Shown: in pieces, positions 1-11,450 of the stretch
Numbering within the stretch: position 1 is the stretch's first letter
Layout: each line of letters begins with the position of its first letter
Assembly (NCBI GenBank): GCA_021495925.1
Contig: JAKEKT010000069.1
Coordinates: 62,001 to 126,000, forward strand
From: Diplodia intermedia
Taxonomy: Eukaryota > Ascomycota > Dothideomycetes > Botryosphaeriales > Botryosphaeriaceae
Length of the DNA: 64,000 nucleotides
Direction of reading: 5' to 3'
Program-made: the position numbers and the translations under genes
Notes under the pieces: generated by a model
The model's input: only the letters and a program-made list of their open reading frames with translations
What the model was told of the DNA's origin: nothing
Database searches by the model: none

Positions 1-2099
1 GTCGATACCCTCAGCGAGGTGCTCGGCCACGACAACAGTGTCGACATTCTGCTTCGACAAGGTGCTCTTCAGGTCCGAAATGGATGACTCGCTAGCGCTG
101 TCGACTGTGGCGAGGATACCGACCTTCAGGCCGTCGAGGCGGGAGAGGCGGTCCGAGTTGGGGCGGACGTTGGCCGTGGTGTTGTCGTGGTAGTAGGTCG
201 GGTCGGCGTCGGGAGCGGTCATGCCGAGCGCAGTGGCAACACGGACGGCAATGTCATGGCTGACGCGGTTCAGCTGGATGAGGACGTTGTTCTTGACCAC
301 GTCCGACGTGAGCTTCGACGTCTCGAAGCGGATGGCGTTGACGAGGAACTGTTGCTCGACCTTCTTCAAGCTGTTGTAGAAGAGGCGAGGCTGAGACCAC
401 ACATCGTTGAACGTGTCCGATACCGTGCGAACAAGTTTGCCAGATGCGGTGCGCTTGGGAGCGGTGAAGAAACCGCGACCTTCCGTCTGATTGGCCTGCT
501 TAGGCTGTTGTGGGGGGACGCGCAATCAGCCGATGTGACCAGTGAGAGAAGAGAGATTCCAACTTACGTAGCCGTTGTTGAGCGTGTTGGGGGAGTAAGC
601 AGCCGTGTTAAGCGGGATGTAGTGCTGGCCAGCACCGTCACGGTTGTTGTTGTGCCATGGGACGCGCGGCTGGTTGATGGGGAGCTGCTCGAAGTTGGGA
701 CCGTTGTGGCGGTTCAGTTGCGTGTCAAGGTAAGAGAAAATGCGGCCCTGCAGAAGCGGGTCGTCGCTGAAATCAACGCCGCGGACGATGTGGCCGGGTT
801 GGAACTAAGATACTATTTGAGCGCTTGCTTGACGAGGTTGCTGTCTCGGGCAATAAGCTTACCATGACCTGTTCAGTCTCGGCAAAGTAGTTCCTGGGGT
901 TTCGGTTGAGCGTCATCTTGCCAAGAGGCGTGACCGGGACGTATTCCTCAGGAACGATCTTGGTGGGGTCAAGAAGATCGAAGCCATAACGGAGGTCATC
1001 GCCTTCCTCCATGATTTGCACACCAAGCTGCAGGCCAAGTCAGCGTCCACGCGTTCTCCTTGGCATGAGTAAGACATTGGCTACGTACCTCCCACTCGGG
1101 GTAGCGACCGTTGGCAATTGATTCGAAGAGATCCTGGCGGAGGTAGTCGGCGTTCTTGCCAGCAACAACCTGCGCCTCCTCCCAGGTAAGACCAGCCTTG
1201 CCTTGAAGGGACTTCCAGTGGAATTTGACGAGCTTGGAAGAGCCGTCATCGGTGACGAAACGGAAGGTGTGCACACCGAAACCGTCCGCAAGGCGGAAGG
1301 ACCTGATGATACCGTGCTGAGCCATGGCCCAGAAAAGGGTGTGGAGGGTGCTGGGCTGCTGGCTGAAGAAGTCCCAAGCGCTGTCATGGGCAGTTGCTGC
1401 TTGCGGAATTTCACTGTCGGGCGAAGGCTTGACGGCGTGGATCAGATCCGGGAAGAGAATAGCGTCCTGGATGAAGAAAACAGGGATGTTGTTGCCAACA
1501 ATGTCTGGTTTGACCGTCAGTAAATTTGATGGGGAAAGAAACAGATGGACAAGCTTACCAAAGTTGCCCTCGTCGGTGTACAGCCTGACGGCGAAACCGT
1601 GCACATCGCGGGCGGTGTCGGCAGAGCCCCTGCTGCCGGCGACGGTGGAGAAGCGAACGAAGACAGGAGTCTCCTTGCCCTCCTTGGCGAGGAAAGAGGC
1701 GCCGGTGATGTTGGACCAGTCGCCGTAAGAGGTAAAAGTACCATGGGCACCGGCACCGCGAGCATGGACAGCACGCTCGGGAACACGCTCGTGATCGAAG
1801 TGCTGGATCTTCTGGCGGAAGATGAAGTCCTCGAGGAGGGTGGGGCCGCGCTCGCCGGCGCTCAGGCTGTTCTGGTCCGAGAAGGGACCGCCAACGTCGC
1901 TGGTCAGGTAGACGTCGGTGTCGTTGATCTCGAATTGAGACATGAACTCGTCAGTGCCCTGGGCTTCGGCGCGGCCCTGGAGGTTGGGGTGGCCTGCGGG
2001 CGCATCGCGAGCATCGATGTCGCCCGTCATGTAGGGGCAGCCAATGGCCGAGGCAGAGCCCGCAAGGGCAGCGGCGAGTCCAATGGTCGGCAGAAGCAT
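1..2099 (-). CDS. catB: Large secreted catalase (CatB/Cat-3 type), 3'-partial
   Basis: Haem catalase that splits hydrogen peroxide, of the large-subunit secreted class. Exons on the minus strand: 1559-2099, 1089-1504, 863-1027, 568-804 and 1-504; the four introns (54, 61, 58 and 63 nt) have GT-AG ends and each join restores the catalase reading. The first in-frame ATG is at 2099 (the frame is open nine codons further up, but only to a TTG) and opens a hydrophobic signal peptide ending near Ala-Ser-Ala. The distal haem His lies in AVHARG (about residue 112), the catalytic Asn in DIVGNN, and the haem-ligand Tyr in RIFSYLDT (about residue 399). 621 codons are present; family members have about 720, so roughly the last 100 residues of the C-terminal flavodoxin-like domain lie beyond position 1. 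A TATA-like box sits about 60 nt upstream. Confidence 0.95.
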
Positions 2100-2157
2100 G
2101 GTTGCGGGGGATTGATGTTGCACCAACTAGCCTCTGGAAAGCAGGAGGCTCTGTCTA

Positions 2158-2165
2158 CTTATATA
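2158..2165 (-). promoter_or_regulatory. TATA-like box of the catalase gene
   Basis: TATATAAG read on the minus strand, 59-66 nt upstream of the catalase ATG. Position and sequence fit a fungal TATA element; no transcript start is visible. Confidence 0.5.
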
Positions 2166-5100
2166 TGAAAATCCAGCAGGACCAGGTGGCTGGACCGGCA
2201 GCTTAGCACAGCAGGGACTGGCAGTCCACCATGAACCCGGTGGCTTGGCCTCGGGGGCCGGTCAATCTCAGGTCATTTGGGTAGATCCCGTCTTGGGCCT
2301 ATGGGTGAGGTGATTGAAAGTGGAGCGGCGGGGGGCGACGTGGGAGCGGCCACGCAGCCGCGCATGCAGTGGCACGGACGGGCATTCCAGGGCAGACGGA
2401 CGACGGAAAAGCTGCGTGGATGGGATTGATGGCGCCAAGACGGTGAGGGCAGCGGACCCCTAGCGGTCCCCGCGCGCGGCAGGCGGATCCATGCAGGGTA
2501 TGTCCCGGAGCACGCGTCGATTCTCGCGCTGCGCGTCCGCTGACGGTGAGGAGCTTGCAAATGCACGCACGCTGACTTGATGGTGGCAGCGCACGCGAGT
2601 CAACGACTTGCCCGCCGTGGCCTAAGCGGAGAGTGAGATTGATTGACGCGGCCCTGGGGGCAGAAACAAAACGAAACAGTCAGCGGGCCTCGGGGCAGCG
2701 ATGACGCCAGACGGGGCAGCTCGCACGGCCAAGCACGCGGCGGGCGGACAGGCAGCGGAGGCGCAACGGCTTCGGGACTGCGCGCTGGTTGAGGCAAGCC
2801 GAGGCCTTGGCTGCGCGGGCGATGGAGTGATGGACAGGAGAGCGTGCTTATGTCAAGAGCTGGAGCCAGACCGCGGGCTGAATAATGGCTGGCCAGCGAC
2901 TGGCGTGCGGTGCCAGGAGACGGGCCACGGGCGGTTGGCGTGGAGCAGCGACGGGGAAGAGGTGGCCGGGGCGCGGTGCGGCTCGGGTGCGGCGAATAGG
3001 AAGGGCGGCACATCGATCGCGGGCAACTGCAGGCGCCCTGCGAGCATCGAAGGCCGGGGGTCGCGCATGCTCGGGCGTTGAAGTCGAGGAATGACGTTGG
3101 GTCGCGGGTGGAGCCCGGGGCCGCTAGCACCGCATTGGGGCGGCCAAGGGAACGGCCGGCAGCTCGCAGGCTGTTGCTGCACCAGCCACCGCGCGCTGCT
3201 TATGCAAACCCCCGGTCTCGAACTACTCCAGACGACAGGAACCAGCAGCCAGCCGCCGCTCTGATCGCAATTTCACGCGAAACGCCAGCTGCACCGCAGC
3301 CGCGGCCGCTGCCTCGGCACCGTGCCCTGAAACAGCTTAAAAACGAACTGGCCATATCGCTGCCGCTGCCGCTGGTGCATGAGGGAACGTTCCAAGGCAT
3401 GTGGAGAGCCCAGCGCCCCGGGCCTGCGCACAGGGTTAACTCCGCGCCCATCTCCGCCGCCGAGCCAGATGCCGCCGTTGCAGTAATCAGATTCCCACTC
3501 TTTAGCCCGCGTTGCGTCACAAGGCGGGCCCGCCGTGGCTGCAACGTCCGAGCCTGCTCCTCTTCTCCTTCAGGCAGCACGGCGGTGAGCTGCAGATGTC
3601 GTGCAGCGCCCTGCGCGTGTGAGCTGCAGTCGTTTCCAGAAGTCTTCTCCTTTCCGTTGATTCGCCCGTCTCTCCTCACCCAACTCCTGGGCTACACCGC
3701 AGCTCCCAGCGCCATCTTGACTGTGCCCTTACAAGGCGTGCAGCCATGGGCCCTTCTCATCAACAACACGACGCCGCCGTAGAAGCACAGGCGGACTTGC
3801 ACTTCAATGCTGTGCCACGGTGACGACTCGGCCAGCGTGTACAAGGCGTGCCTTAGCTCATTCGCGGTAAGCTTAGCAAGGTGAGACAAACGCAAATCGC
3901 TATTCCAGCATGCTTACTCGCTACCCGAGACCGATGGGATCTATCTCCAAGAATAGCCAAGCCATCGCCGCGCACGCCAAACCATCGTCGAAAAGCTACC
4001 TCCGCTAGCATCAGCCTCTATATCGACAGCAACAGTCCGCCCTGCATATGCTCTCAGCCCATGAGTGTTGGTACGTGCTGCCGGCAGATTGGCTCGGCTG
4101 CGCCACGCCTCAAGGCCTCTGTCATGACGTCGAAACAAACAGCCGACATGAAGACTTGCCCTTGACTTCTCGAAGGCTAGCTCTTGACCCACCGAGCTCA
4201 CTCACCGCGCCGAGGCCACAACATTGGAGATGAAGGACTTCCTGAAGTGTCGTGGAATTTGGCACAGATAAAACAGACAGGGGGACCAAGCGTCCGGGGA
4301 AGCCACAGACGCACCATCCTACCTACCTCCTGTTCTGCCACGCTGGTTCGTGCTGCCCATGACCAGGTATCGTGCCATGTTCGGGAGGCGCGTCTGCAAC
4401 AAACAGCCGTTCGCATGATTTGGACTTGCTCCGCAGTGAAGATAAGTCATGGTCCTTGCTGACTTGACTCGTCGGCTCGGCCGGGGTCTCAGCCCAGAAC
4501 GCGGCGCCCGGCAAGCTGGTGCAGCAGCCTAGTCGATCAGCCCAATAGCACCTGCCGTATTTCTCAGGAACAGGCAGGTACCGCCGCCAACGACGGGGCT
4601 CACCCCCGTCTTCCTGCACGCGCGCTACTTGGCGACGTGCAGCATGTGTGATTGCCGCATCGACAGCGGCAAGGACTTTACCTGTGCAGTTCCTTCCGAC
4701 CGTGCGCTGACTCGGCATCGGGCCGCAGCCGAGGCATTTGCGCTGCACGCAATGAAGAAGGACCCGTTCCTGCAAAGGGCAGGCGCCGGCCGCGGCAATG
4801 CTGGGCAAGGCGCCAGCAAAACGGCCCGAAGGAGGCCGGGGAAGCTACCTCGCCAACTGCTGCTCTCAAGGCCACCTGGGGCGCCGCGTCCAAATGCACA
4901 TGAGAACACAGAGGTGAAGAAAAGGGGGACAGGAGAGAAAGTAACGGCAGCTACCCCAGCAGCCGGCCCTGCACATCCACCTGCTGTTTTCGGCTTGGCA
5001 GCGGTAAACCAGTTAACCTTATAGGCGAAGCACGGTTGTGGTAGATTACTCATCCTCGGGCCAATCAGAGCTCGCTGCGTTTCTTTACCGTCACTATCAC

Positions 5101-8100
5101 ATTCCCAGACCCTTTCCCTTGCCCGCGCACGTGTATCCACTTTTACCACGCCGCACACCTGCCTTGTGCTCTCGCTGACGCCAAGGCAATGCCTTGTACA
5201 TATACCAAGAAGCATATTTATAGAACATCTTACTATCGCCAATCAACCGCTTGCGTTTACCTCTTTTCCTCGGATCCACTGCTCGAACGCGTGATATCTG
5301 CATTCGCCTCCACATCCCCAAGAGCCTCATTCGCACGTTCGTCGGAATCAATGAACCGTCCTTGCTTGGCCCCACGCAAACAAAGGCCTGCTCCACAAAT
5401 GCAACCAGACCGGAGCGTAGTTTAAGCACCACGTGAATTGTTCCAGACCTGCATTCTCTCGGCAATCTTTCCCCATTCAATCCTCCTCGCTACCCAACCG
5501 GCTCTTCATCCGACAGACCCTCTCTCGGCACTTTGTTCCGACCCAAGTCAAAACAACAACCGATCAGCGTCTCGGAGATAAGATTTGGGGACGACCGAAA
5601 CTCCCCTCTTTTCCGCTTCTCCGGGTTGACATGCGTCTCTGGAGAGTCCCGCGTTTTTTCGTCGGACCCGGGGGGCACGGCCCGCCGCTGCAATTCGGGG
5701 CGGGAGCAAAAAGGAAAAAAAGGGATGACGGTTGCATAACTGCCAAGAAACGAGCACACTTTTTCAAGGGTCACTCTCATTTCCAATCCGTGCACCAGCG
5801 CGGGAACGGGGCGGCAAGGGTCTTGCTATTGGAGGGAGGGTGGGCATGCAGCTGAGACGTGTGTGTTGTTGGTGGTGTTAAAAGAAACACCCCAACCCGT
5901 CTCCCCGTCGAAACGTTGTCCCCGGATTTCGCGGGCAGTCGGTCCGCTGCTTAGGGACGGAAGTCTTCGCGACTTCCGAGAGACGGATTGCCGTTCCGCT
6001 TTTCCTGTTGTCTCGGGCTTGTCGTTGTCTTGGGGGTTCGAGCGCATTGGGTTTCGGGGTGAGATGTTTCAGCATGTGTGAGTGATGCACAGCATCGTCA
6101 TTCAGTGATCAGCAGAAGGTTTCTTGTTTGCGACTTCTGCAGAGCGTCACCCTTATATGGATTCTACGAAGATTCAGTCTAACCAGTAGCCTTGAAACAG
6201 CTCGGCTGTTAGATCTTGGAGAAAGACAGCGCCACCGAAAAGACAAGTCAACAGCCATCCTCTTTTAGTTCCAGTTCAACAAACCAACATTGATACACTT
6301 TGCACGGTCAAAATGCCTCGACGGATCGCAATTGAAGGTTAAATACGATGCTATCTTGCCGTCCACTACACACGCGAAACATGCGCTTGCTGTCTCGGCG
6401 AATGTCACGAGCTGCAAGAGCCGCCTTGACTTCGCCTCACCTTATAAAACAAACACACAGCGACCCGACCGTCTACTTCAACTTTACAAAGGTCCACCAT
6501 GGAGCACAAGCGTAGGTGTGACTGATCGAGGCCAATGCCTTGGCCGACTCTCGTCAAACACAGCCGCAATCATCAGCACTGGGAGTGCATAAAATCATCG
6601 GTAGCATATTTCCAGCAGCGCCGGCTTAATGCTGGTGATGATGATGATGATGGTCACCACCAGCTTTGTCAATTCAGAAGAGCACGGGAAACCGTTTGCT
6701 GATGATGGCCTGAAAGTAAAGCTAATGAGGGAAACCATCAAGCAAGCTCAGCCGTGCCAGTGGTAATCCACGGGAGCGGAGAGTGGAGGTAGAGCGAATA
6801 TTCCTCGAGGAAACGACGCCCCAAGTATGCCATTCTGCGATGAGGTTCGTGCTCATTTCATCTCCGTCATCTCACAAGCTTCGGCTTGTAAAGGAAGAAA
6901 AGGTACTGTACGGAAATGTTATATAAGGAAGTCGACTACTGCCGTGAAGATCTGAATGATAGCCCATCCTCACGTGGGTGTGTGCAAGAAGAGCAAGAGA
7001 GTGGCTGGCCCATGCGCAAGATCCTCCTACCGGGCATATCTGGCCGTCGAGCGGACGGTCCAAACCACCCCGTCGCTCAGCGCCGATGACCATACAACGT
7101 AGACATCTTGCACTGTTCCGACTCGGCTTATGCGGGAATGAGTTTGGGAGATGAGTGCAATGATGCTTGTACTGAGAGAAAATTCTGTGACACTTGATGA
7201 ACTGTTTGTTTAGCTCACATATGTTAATAAAAATGCCGCGAAAGATGGAAAAAGCATTGAACACAAAAGCGGAAGAGAAGAACAGAGGGGAATAGAGACC
7301 GGAACTATAGAGATTCTTCCCATTATCGATTGCCTGTTGTTATCTTTTCAATCACGGTGGGCACCATCCTCGATTCCGCAAAGGCCAGCATGACTGTATC
7401 GAAAAAGGTCTGGAAATTATTGGGCGCGAGTAGAAGAGACTCCATGGATCTTAGATTGATTCTGCTTAGTGGCCTGCTACCTCTGGCTGCACTGATCAAA
7501 AGTCTAATCATCGGGCATCCATCTCACATTCGAATAGCAATGATTATGTTCAGCAGAGTATTCCGCACTGCAGCTCTATCTGCGGCACACGTAGTCTCTA
7601 TTCACTGCAGATATAAAACTATTCGTTGGAATTCCAATAACAAAGCGGCTCCCGCCATCCCGAACTTTCGGCCGTTCAGAGACACTGTAGCGACGGATTA
7701 TTCAAGCCATACCAGGCAACTGAGCGCGCATACTTACGGAACACTTCAACAATGCCCCATAAATCAAGCTCCTACGCCTTTGAGAAATATCTACCGGGCC
7801 ATATCCCATTCACTACTATAATCTGCCCATCTCGAGTAAAGTCCTCGCGAGAGCAGACACCCACCCTCGTCTAAGCGTGCGCAGGGTCCGGCCAACTCGC
7901 ACCTCGGACGATGAAGGAGCGGCAACGCCCATGAAACCCCGCGACGTGTAAGGCCCTACAGAATCGGGGCCACGCCCTGCGCGGATACACGTGTCGGAAG
8001 ACCGGTTTTGATGCGATTTTTTTTTTTGGCAGCGCAGGCACGACCGCCGACACATAAAGACGGCCATCGGACTGACTGAACGAACAACCCTCATAAGTTG

Positions 8101-9037
8101 TTAGTAGTAGTCGCCTCAGGTCTGCCCAAAGAGGAAGGAAGGAGGACGCACACCCCGCGGGCCTGGATCGGGAAGTCGCCCCCCACTTACCCTACCTTAC
8201 TTACTCTCTCTCTCAAACGCACTTCCTTCGCCTTTTAGCTTCTTGCTCCTGAGCCTCCTCATCTACTTCTCACCTACTGCCGTCACTCATCTCCGTCCGC
8301 CACCTACTACATCTACGACAGGCCGCCGCTGCCCGCAAACGCGACTACGCTAAAACCGCAGAGGCTTGGGCACACTGACATCTGGGAGGAGGGTGTGCGG
8401 GGGATGAGAGGCAATGATGCAGCCCCGAACATTGTCAGTGGGTGTTGGAGGTGAAGCTGAGCGGGAGGACTTAGAAATGGAAGGAAGGACCCCCGCCCGG
8501 AGAGGAGGGAGGCATATGGCCCGGCGGCGTCAAGATCATATACTGAGTGAGGTCTCAGCGCGTAGGGTGACTTTCCTCCAGAAACTTTGCGCAGAGGCCG
8601 CTGCCATTTCATTTTGTGGGAACCTCGGCGGCTGAAGCCACTTGCCTGCACGGTCACTCCAAGCAAAAGCTGCATGCGGATGGAAACGCGAGCGCCACGC
8701 TGGGGAGACCCGGGTAAGTAGTATTGAGATTTGAAAGACCTCCTCCCCGCTTACTTCGCAAACGAACTCGGTGGTGCAAAGCAGTTGTTCAAAGCGGGGG
8801 TATTGAGTGAACACTCTTCGTTCGCATGGTCTTGCCACGAACAGATGACCATCTTCCCTGTCCTGTTTGAAAAATTGACCGCTTTCCTCACCCTAGTCTC
8901 TGAATCGACTACCAGAGTCTGACGTGCTCATATAATCTGCTTATAAGCTTCTGGCCAACAACTGTGAAGGGGCGTCGGAGCGCCGGTTAGTGGGGGCTGC
9001 ATCTCGTGTCATGCAGATTTCTGTTGTCCTCAGGAAC
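2166..9037. other. Gene-poor tract of about 6.9 kb
   Basis: No convincing gene was found. The left part (about 2.2-5.0 kb) is GC-rich and carries overlapping open frames on both strands with proline/arginine/alanine-rich translations, the usual by-product of high GC. The right part (about 5.2-7.8 kb) is poorer in GC. A pyrimidine-rich stretch near 8190-8300 resembles a fungal 5' leader, but no coding exon follows. A 163-codon open frame at 7330-7821 starts at TTG and has no recognisable domain. I saw no long terminal repeats, transposase or tRNA. Confidence 0.5.
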
Positions 9038-10264
9038 TCAGCGCCAACGAGTATCGCGCAGTGAGCGTTTGTACTCCTCACTCCCCACCACTTGGACGTG
9101 ATCGGGCGCTTTGAGCTCTTCCGAACCTGTGTGGAACACATCACCTGCGACGGTTGAAAGTGCTTGCATAGCACGAAGGTCCAAAGGTTCACCCGGTTCC
9201 ACGTCAGGGTCACGGAGTCGTGGGGCGATGAATGCTATCTCCTCGAGCGCGTGTTGTTGCTGCATGAACACGTGCGTCCATTTGCCTAGACCTTGATGCA
9301 CTACAGACTGTCTTTGGTGTGGGCTCGAGCTCGAGCCTGGCTCTATATGAAGCACTCTTAAGGCACACGGGAGAGTGAGCAGCATCTGCAGGACCTGTGC
9401 GTCCACATAGCAGCTTGGCAGACGCAGGACCTGAAGTGGCGTCTTTCGGCTGAAGTTCTCGTAGTGTATTCTGTTCAGGTAAGAAAGGGTCGGCTGTGAG
9501 ATGGTAGCGCCGCGTAGGGTGATTTGACGAAGCGTAGGGCTCAAGAAGACGTGCACGATGTCTTCCTGCAGGGTGTCTAGTATTACGTTCCAAGTGTTGG
9601 TGTGACGAGGTGAACTCAGATCGATGCGCAGAATGGTCAGGCAGCGGAAGACTCGTTGAGGTTCTGGTGTACAGAGGCTCGCGATACGAAGCGTGCCCAA
9701 GACAAGAAGGGAGTACGGGTCGTGTTCTGAGATGGGAAACTGCGCGGCTGATGATATGCGTCCTGCGATGGGAATCTCTGCGGCTGATGATATCTCAAGC
9801 CTTTCTAAATTGCGACAGTCAAGCAGAGGAGAAACGCTAGGGACTCCGGTGACGTTAAAGGGATCCGGAGTCAAGGCCACGCTGAATCTGCGCACGAATG
9901 CCTGGCGGGCGGGGCGGGAGCGAAGCATTTGGTTGAACCAGTCGGCTGTAGTGCGGTGGAGGATGCGCACATGAGCGTATCGCTGTCGTTCAGCCAGGTC
10001 GCGGAACAAACGCGAGACGCGACAGAGGACCCTCAGGTCGGACTTTCGGTCGACATGGCGGACGACTTCGGCAAGAAGCTCGACGGGCAGGGGACAAAGT
10101 GTCGGCGAGTCTCGGCCGACTTTATAGAAGGATTCAAAGGAGAATAGCGCGAGTGCACGGCGATGGGGCGCGGGGCTGCCCAGGCCCCCAATGGCAATGG
10201 CGCGTCGGACAGGCGGGCCCGAGGCAGGGCCACCAGCAGCGGGCGGCGGGCGGAGCGCGGCCAT
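9038..10264 (-). CDS. F-box domain protein
   Basis: 408-residue protein in one exon. An F-box-like segment lies near residues 55-100: LCPLPVELLAEVVRHV, then a stretch of the form LRVLCRVSRLFRDLAE, matching the Leu-Pro start and the Cys-x-Val-Ser-Arg-x-Phe helix of fungal F-boxes. The remainder has repeated leucine-spaced segments (NLERLEIS, LRQITLRG, LQVLRLPS) that suggest degenerate leucine-rich repeats. By family, such proteins are substrate adaptors of SCF ubiquitin ligases that bind Skp1; the substrate is unknown. The frame is open upstream to 10780, but the ATG at 10264 is chosen because the upstream part is low-complexity and Arg-rich and this start puts the F-box close to the N terminus. 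Confidence 0.75.
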   Translation of the reverse strand: MAALRPPPAAGGPASGPPVRRAIAIGGLGSPAPHRRALALFSFESFYKVGRDSPTLCPLPVELLAEVVRHVDRKSDLRVLCRVSRLFRDLAERQRYAHVRILHRTTADWFNQMLRSRPARQAFVRRFSVALTPDPFNVTGVPSVSPLLDCRNLERLEISSAAEIPIAGRISSAAQFPISEHDPYSLLVLGTLRIASLCTPEPQRVFRCLTILRIDLSSPRHTNTWNVILDTLQEDIVHVFLSPTLRQITLRGATISQPTLSYLNRIHYENFSRKTPLQVLRLPSCYVDAQVLQMLLTLPCALRVLHIEPGSSSSPHQRQSVVHQGLGKWTHVFMQQQHALEEIAFIAPRLRDPDVEPGEPLDLRAMQALSTVAGDVFHTGSEELKAPDHVQVVGSEEYKRSLRDTRWR

Positions 10265-10979
10265 CTGGGGCTTTTCATAAAGAGGGGAGCAAGCGGGAGA
10301 CGGCGTCGGGATGTGGTGCTGGAGAGGAGCGGGAGTCGTCGTGTGCCGCTCAGCCCGGCCGTTGTGGCGCGACGGCCGCAACGGGCTAGGCAGTCGCGCG
10401 GCCACGCGTCGCCGGCACGTAACGCCGCGTATTCTAGAAAAACCCGTCAACCTTAGGCCATCACTCTGGACAGGCGCCGTTGTGGCACGCGTGCGCCCTC
10501 TGCGCCTGATCGCGCCTGATTGCGCCGGCGTGCGCCCCCCGCGCGGCCCAATTTGGAGAGTCGATCTGCTGACGCTCAATATTGAGGCTCCGGGCAGTAT
10601 ACTGTGGCTTGGCTGTGTGTGAGTCGCTATGCCTGACCCGCTTGTGCAGCAACAAATGGCCTGTGGCCGAGCTCCGCCGGCTTCCTGGCGCCAGCGGACG
10701 CGTCGACGGCCGTCTATGGTAAGACGCAAGGGGCACAGCCGTCCGTGCTGCCTCCAAGGTAAGGCTGAGCTGCTGCGCAATCCGCACTACACAGCGCCCA
10801 CGAGTAAGCTCCAGCTCTCACAGCCTCAGGCCGGCATGTTGGTCGAGTATATAGAATATTCGCCTTCGCGCCCCCTCCAATGCTTTCCTCTATCCACCAA
10901 ACCCTCACTCCGCAAACTTTAACTCCACCCTCCGCTCGCTTCCTGATCCAGCAACTTCACTCGCTTCACTTGCTTCACA
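10265..10979. promoter_or_regulatory. Divergent promoter region, F-box gene / Ser-Thr-rich gene
   Basis: 715-bp spacer between divergent genes. It is GC-rich on the F-box side, with a short tandem of GCGCCTGAT units near 10501-10525. A TATATA element at 10848-10853 lies about 130 nt upstream of the plus-strand ATG, with a pyrimidine-rich leader following it. No other element could be identified. Confidence 0.4.
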
Positions 10980-11450
10980 ATGACCACCACCATTGCCTCC
11001 GCTGCCGCCACCGCCTCTGAGATTGCCAGCGGTACTACCTCCGCGGCTGCCACCAACACTGCCGCCGCAACCGCCACCGCCTCATCCGTCTCCTCTTCAA
11101 GTGCATCGAGCAGCACTTCCGCTTCCTCGTCCACCACCGCCTCGACCCTCAGCACCGTCACGAGCTCGTCGTCCGCGAGCTCCACCGGCACTTCGACCGG
11201 CACTTCGTCCATCACTTCGTCCGCAAGCACCACCTCCTCTACGTCCACGGGCACCCTCACCCCGTGCGCCACCAACTGCACCGTCTTCACCTCCTCCAGC
11301 GGCTCCTCCCTCTTCGGCGGCTTCATCGGCCTCGCCTTCCTCATCGGGATCTCGGCCAACGCCGTCGCTCTGTTCATCATGATGAAGCGCGACTCCATCA
11401 AGGAGAAGAGGCGCCAGGCCGCCCTCGCCAAGGTCGAGCCTGTCGTTTAG
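10980..11450 (+). CDS. Ser/Thr-rich single-pass membrane protein
   Basis: 156-residue protein, single exon. Residues 1-95 are almost only Ser, Thr and Ala, a typical O-mannosylated extracellular stalk. A short Cys-containing segment (TPCATNCTVF) follows, then one hydrophobic span near residues 113-133 (GGFIGLAFLIGISANAVALF) and a basic tail (MMKRDSIKEKRRQ). The layout recalls fungal cell-wall stress sensors or Mid2-like proteins, but there is no cleavable signal peptide and no WSC domain, so the topology (stalk outside, basic tail in the cytosol) is inferred from the positive-inside rule only. A TATATA box lies about 130 nt upstream. No family could be named. Confidence 0.75.
   Translation: MTTTIASAAATASEIASGTTSAAATNTAAATATASSVSSSSASSSTSASSSTTASTLSTVTSSSSASSTGTSTGTSSITSSASTTSSTSTGTLTPCATNCTVFTSSSGSSLFGGFIGLAFLIGISANAVALFIMMKRDSIKEKRRQAALAKVEPVV

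Noticed and set aside
2100..2126. An upstream in-frame start for the catalase at 2126.
   Set aside because: The codon there is TTG, not ATG; the ATG at 2099 directly precedes the signal peptide.
3078..3782. 234-codon open frame and its antisense partner (3200-3679).
   Set aside because: GC-driven overlapping frames rich in Arg, Pro and Ala, with no conserved motif.
7330..7821. 163-codon open frame in the gene desert, partly hydrophobic.
   Set aside because: It begins at TTG, has no domain I recognise, no leader or intron signals and no support from composition. Left unannotated.
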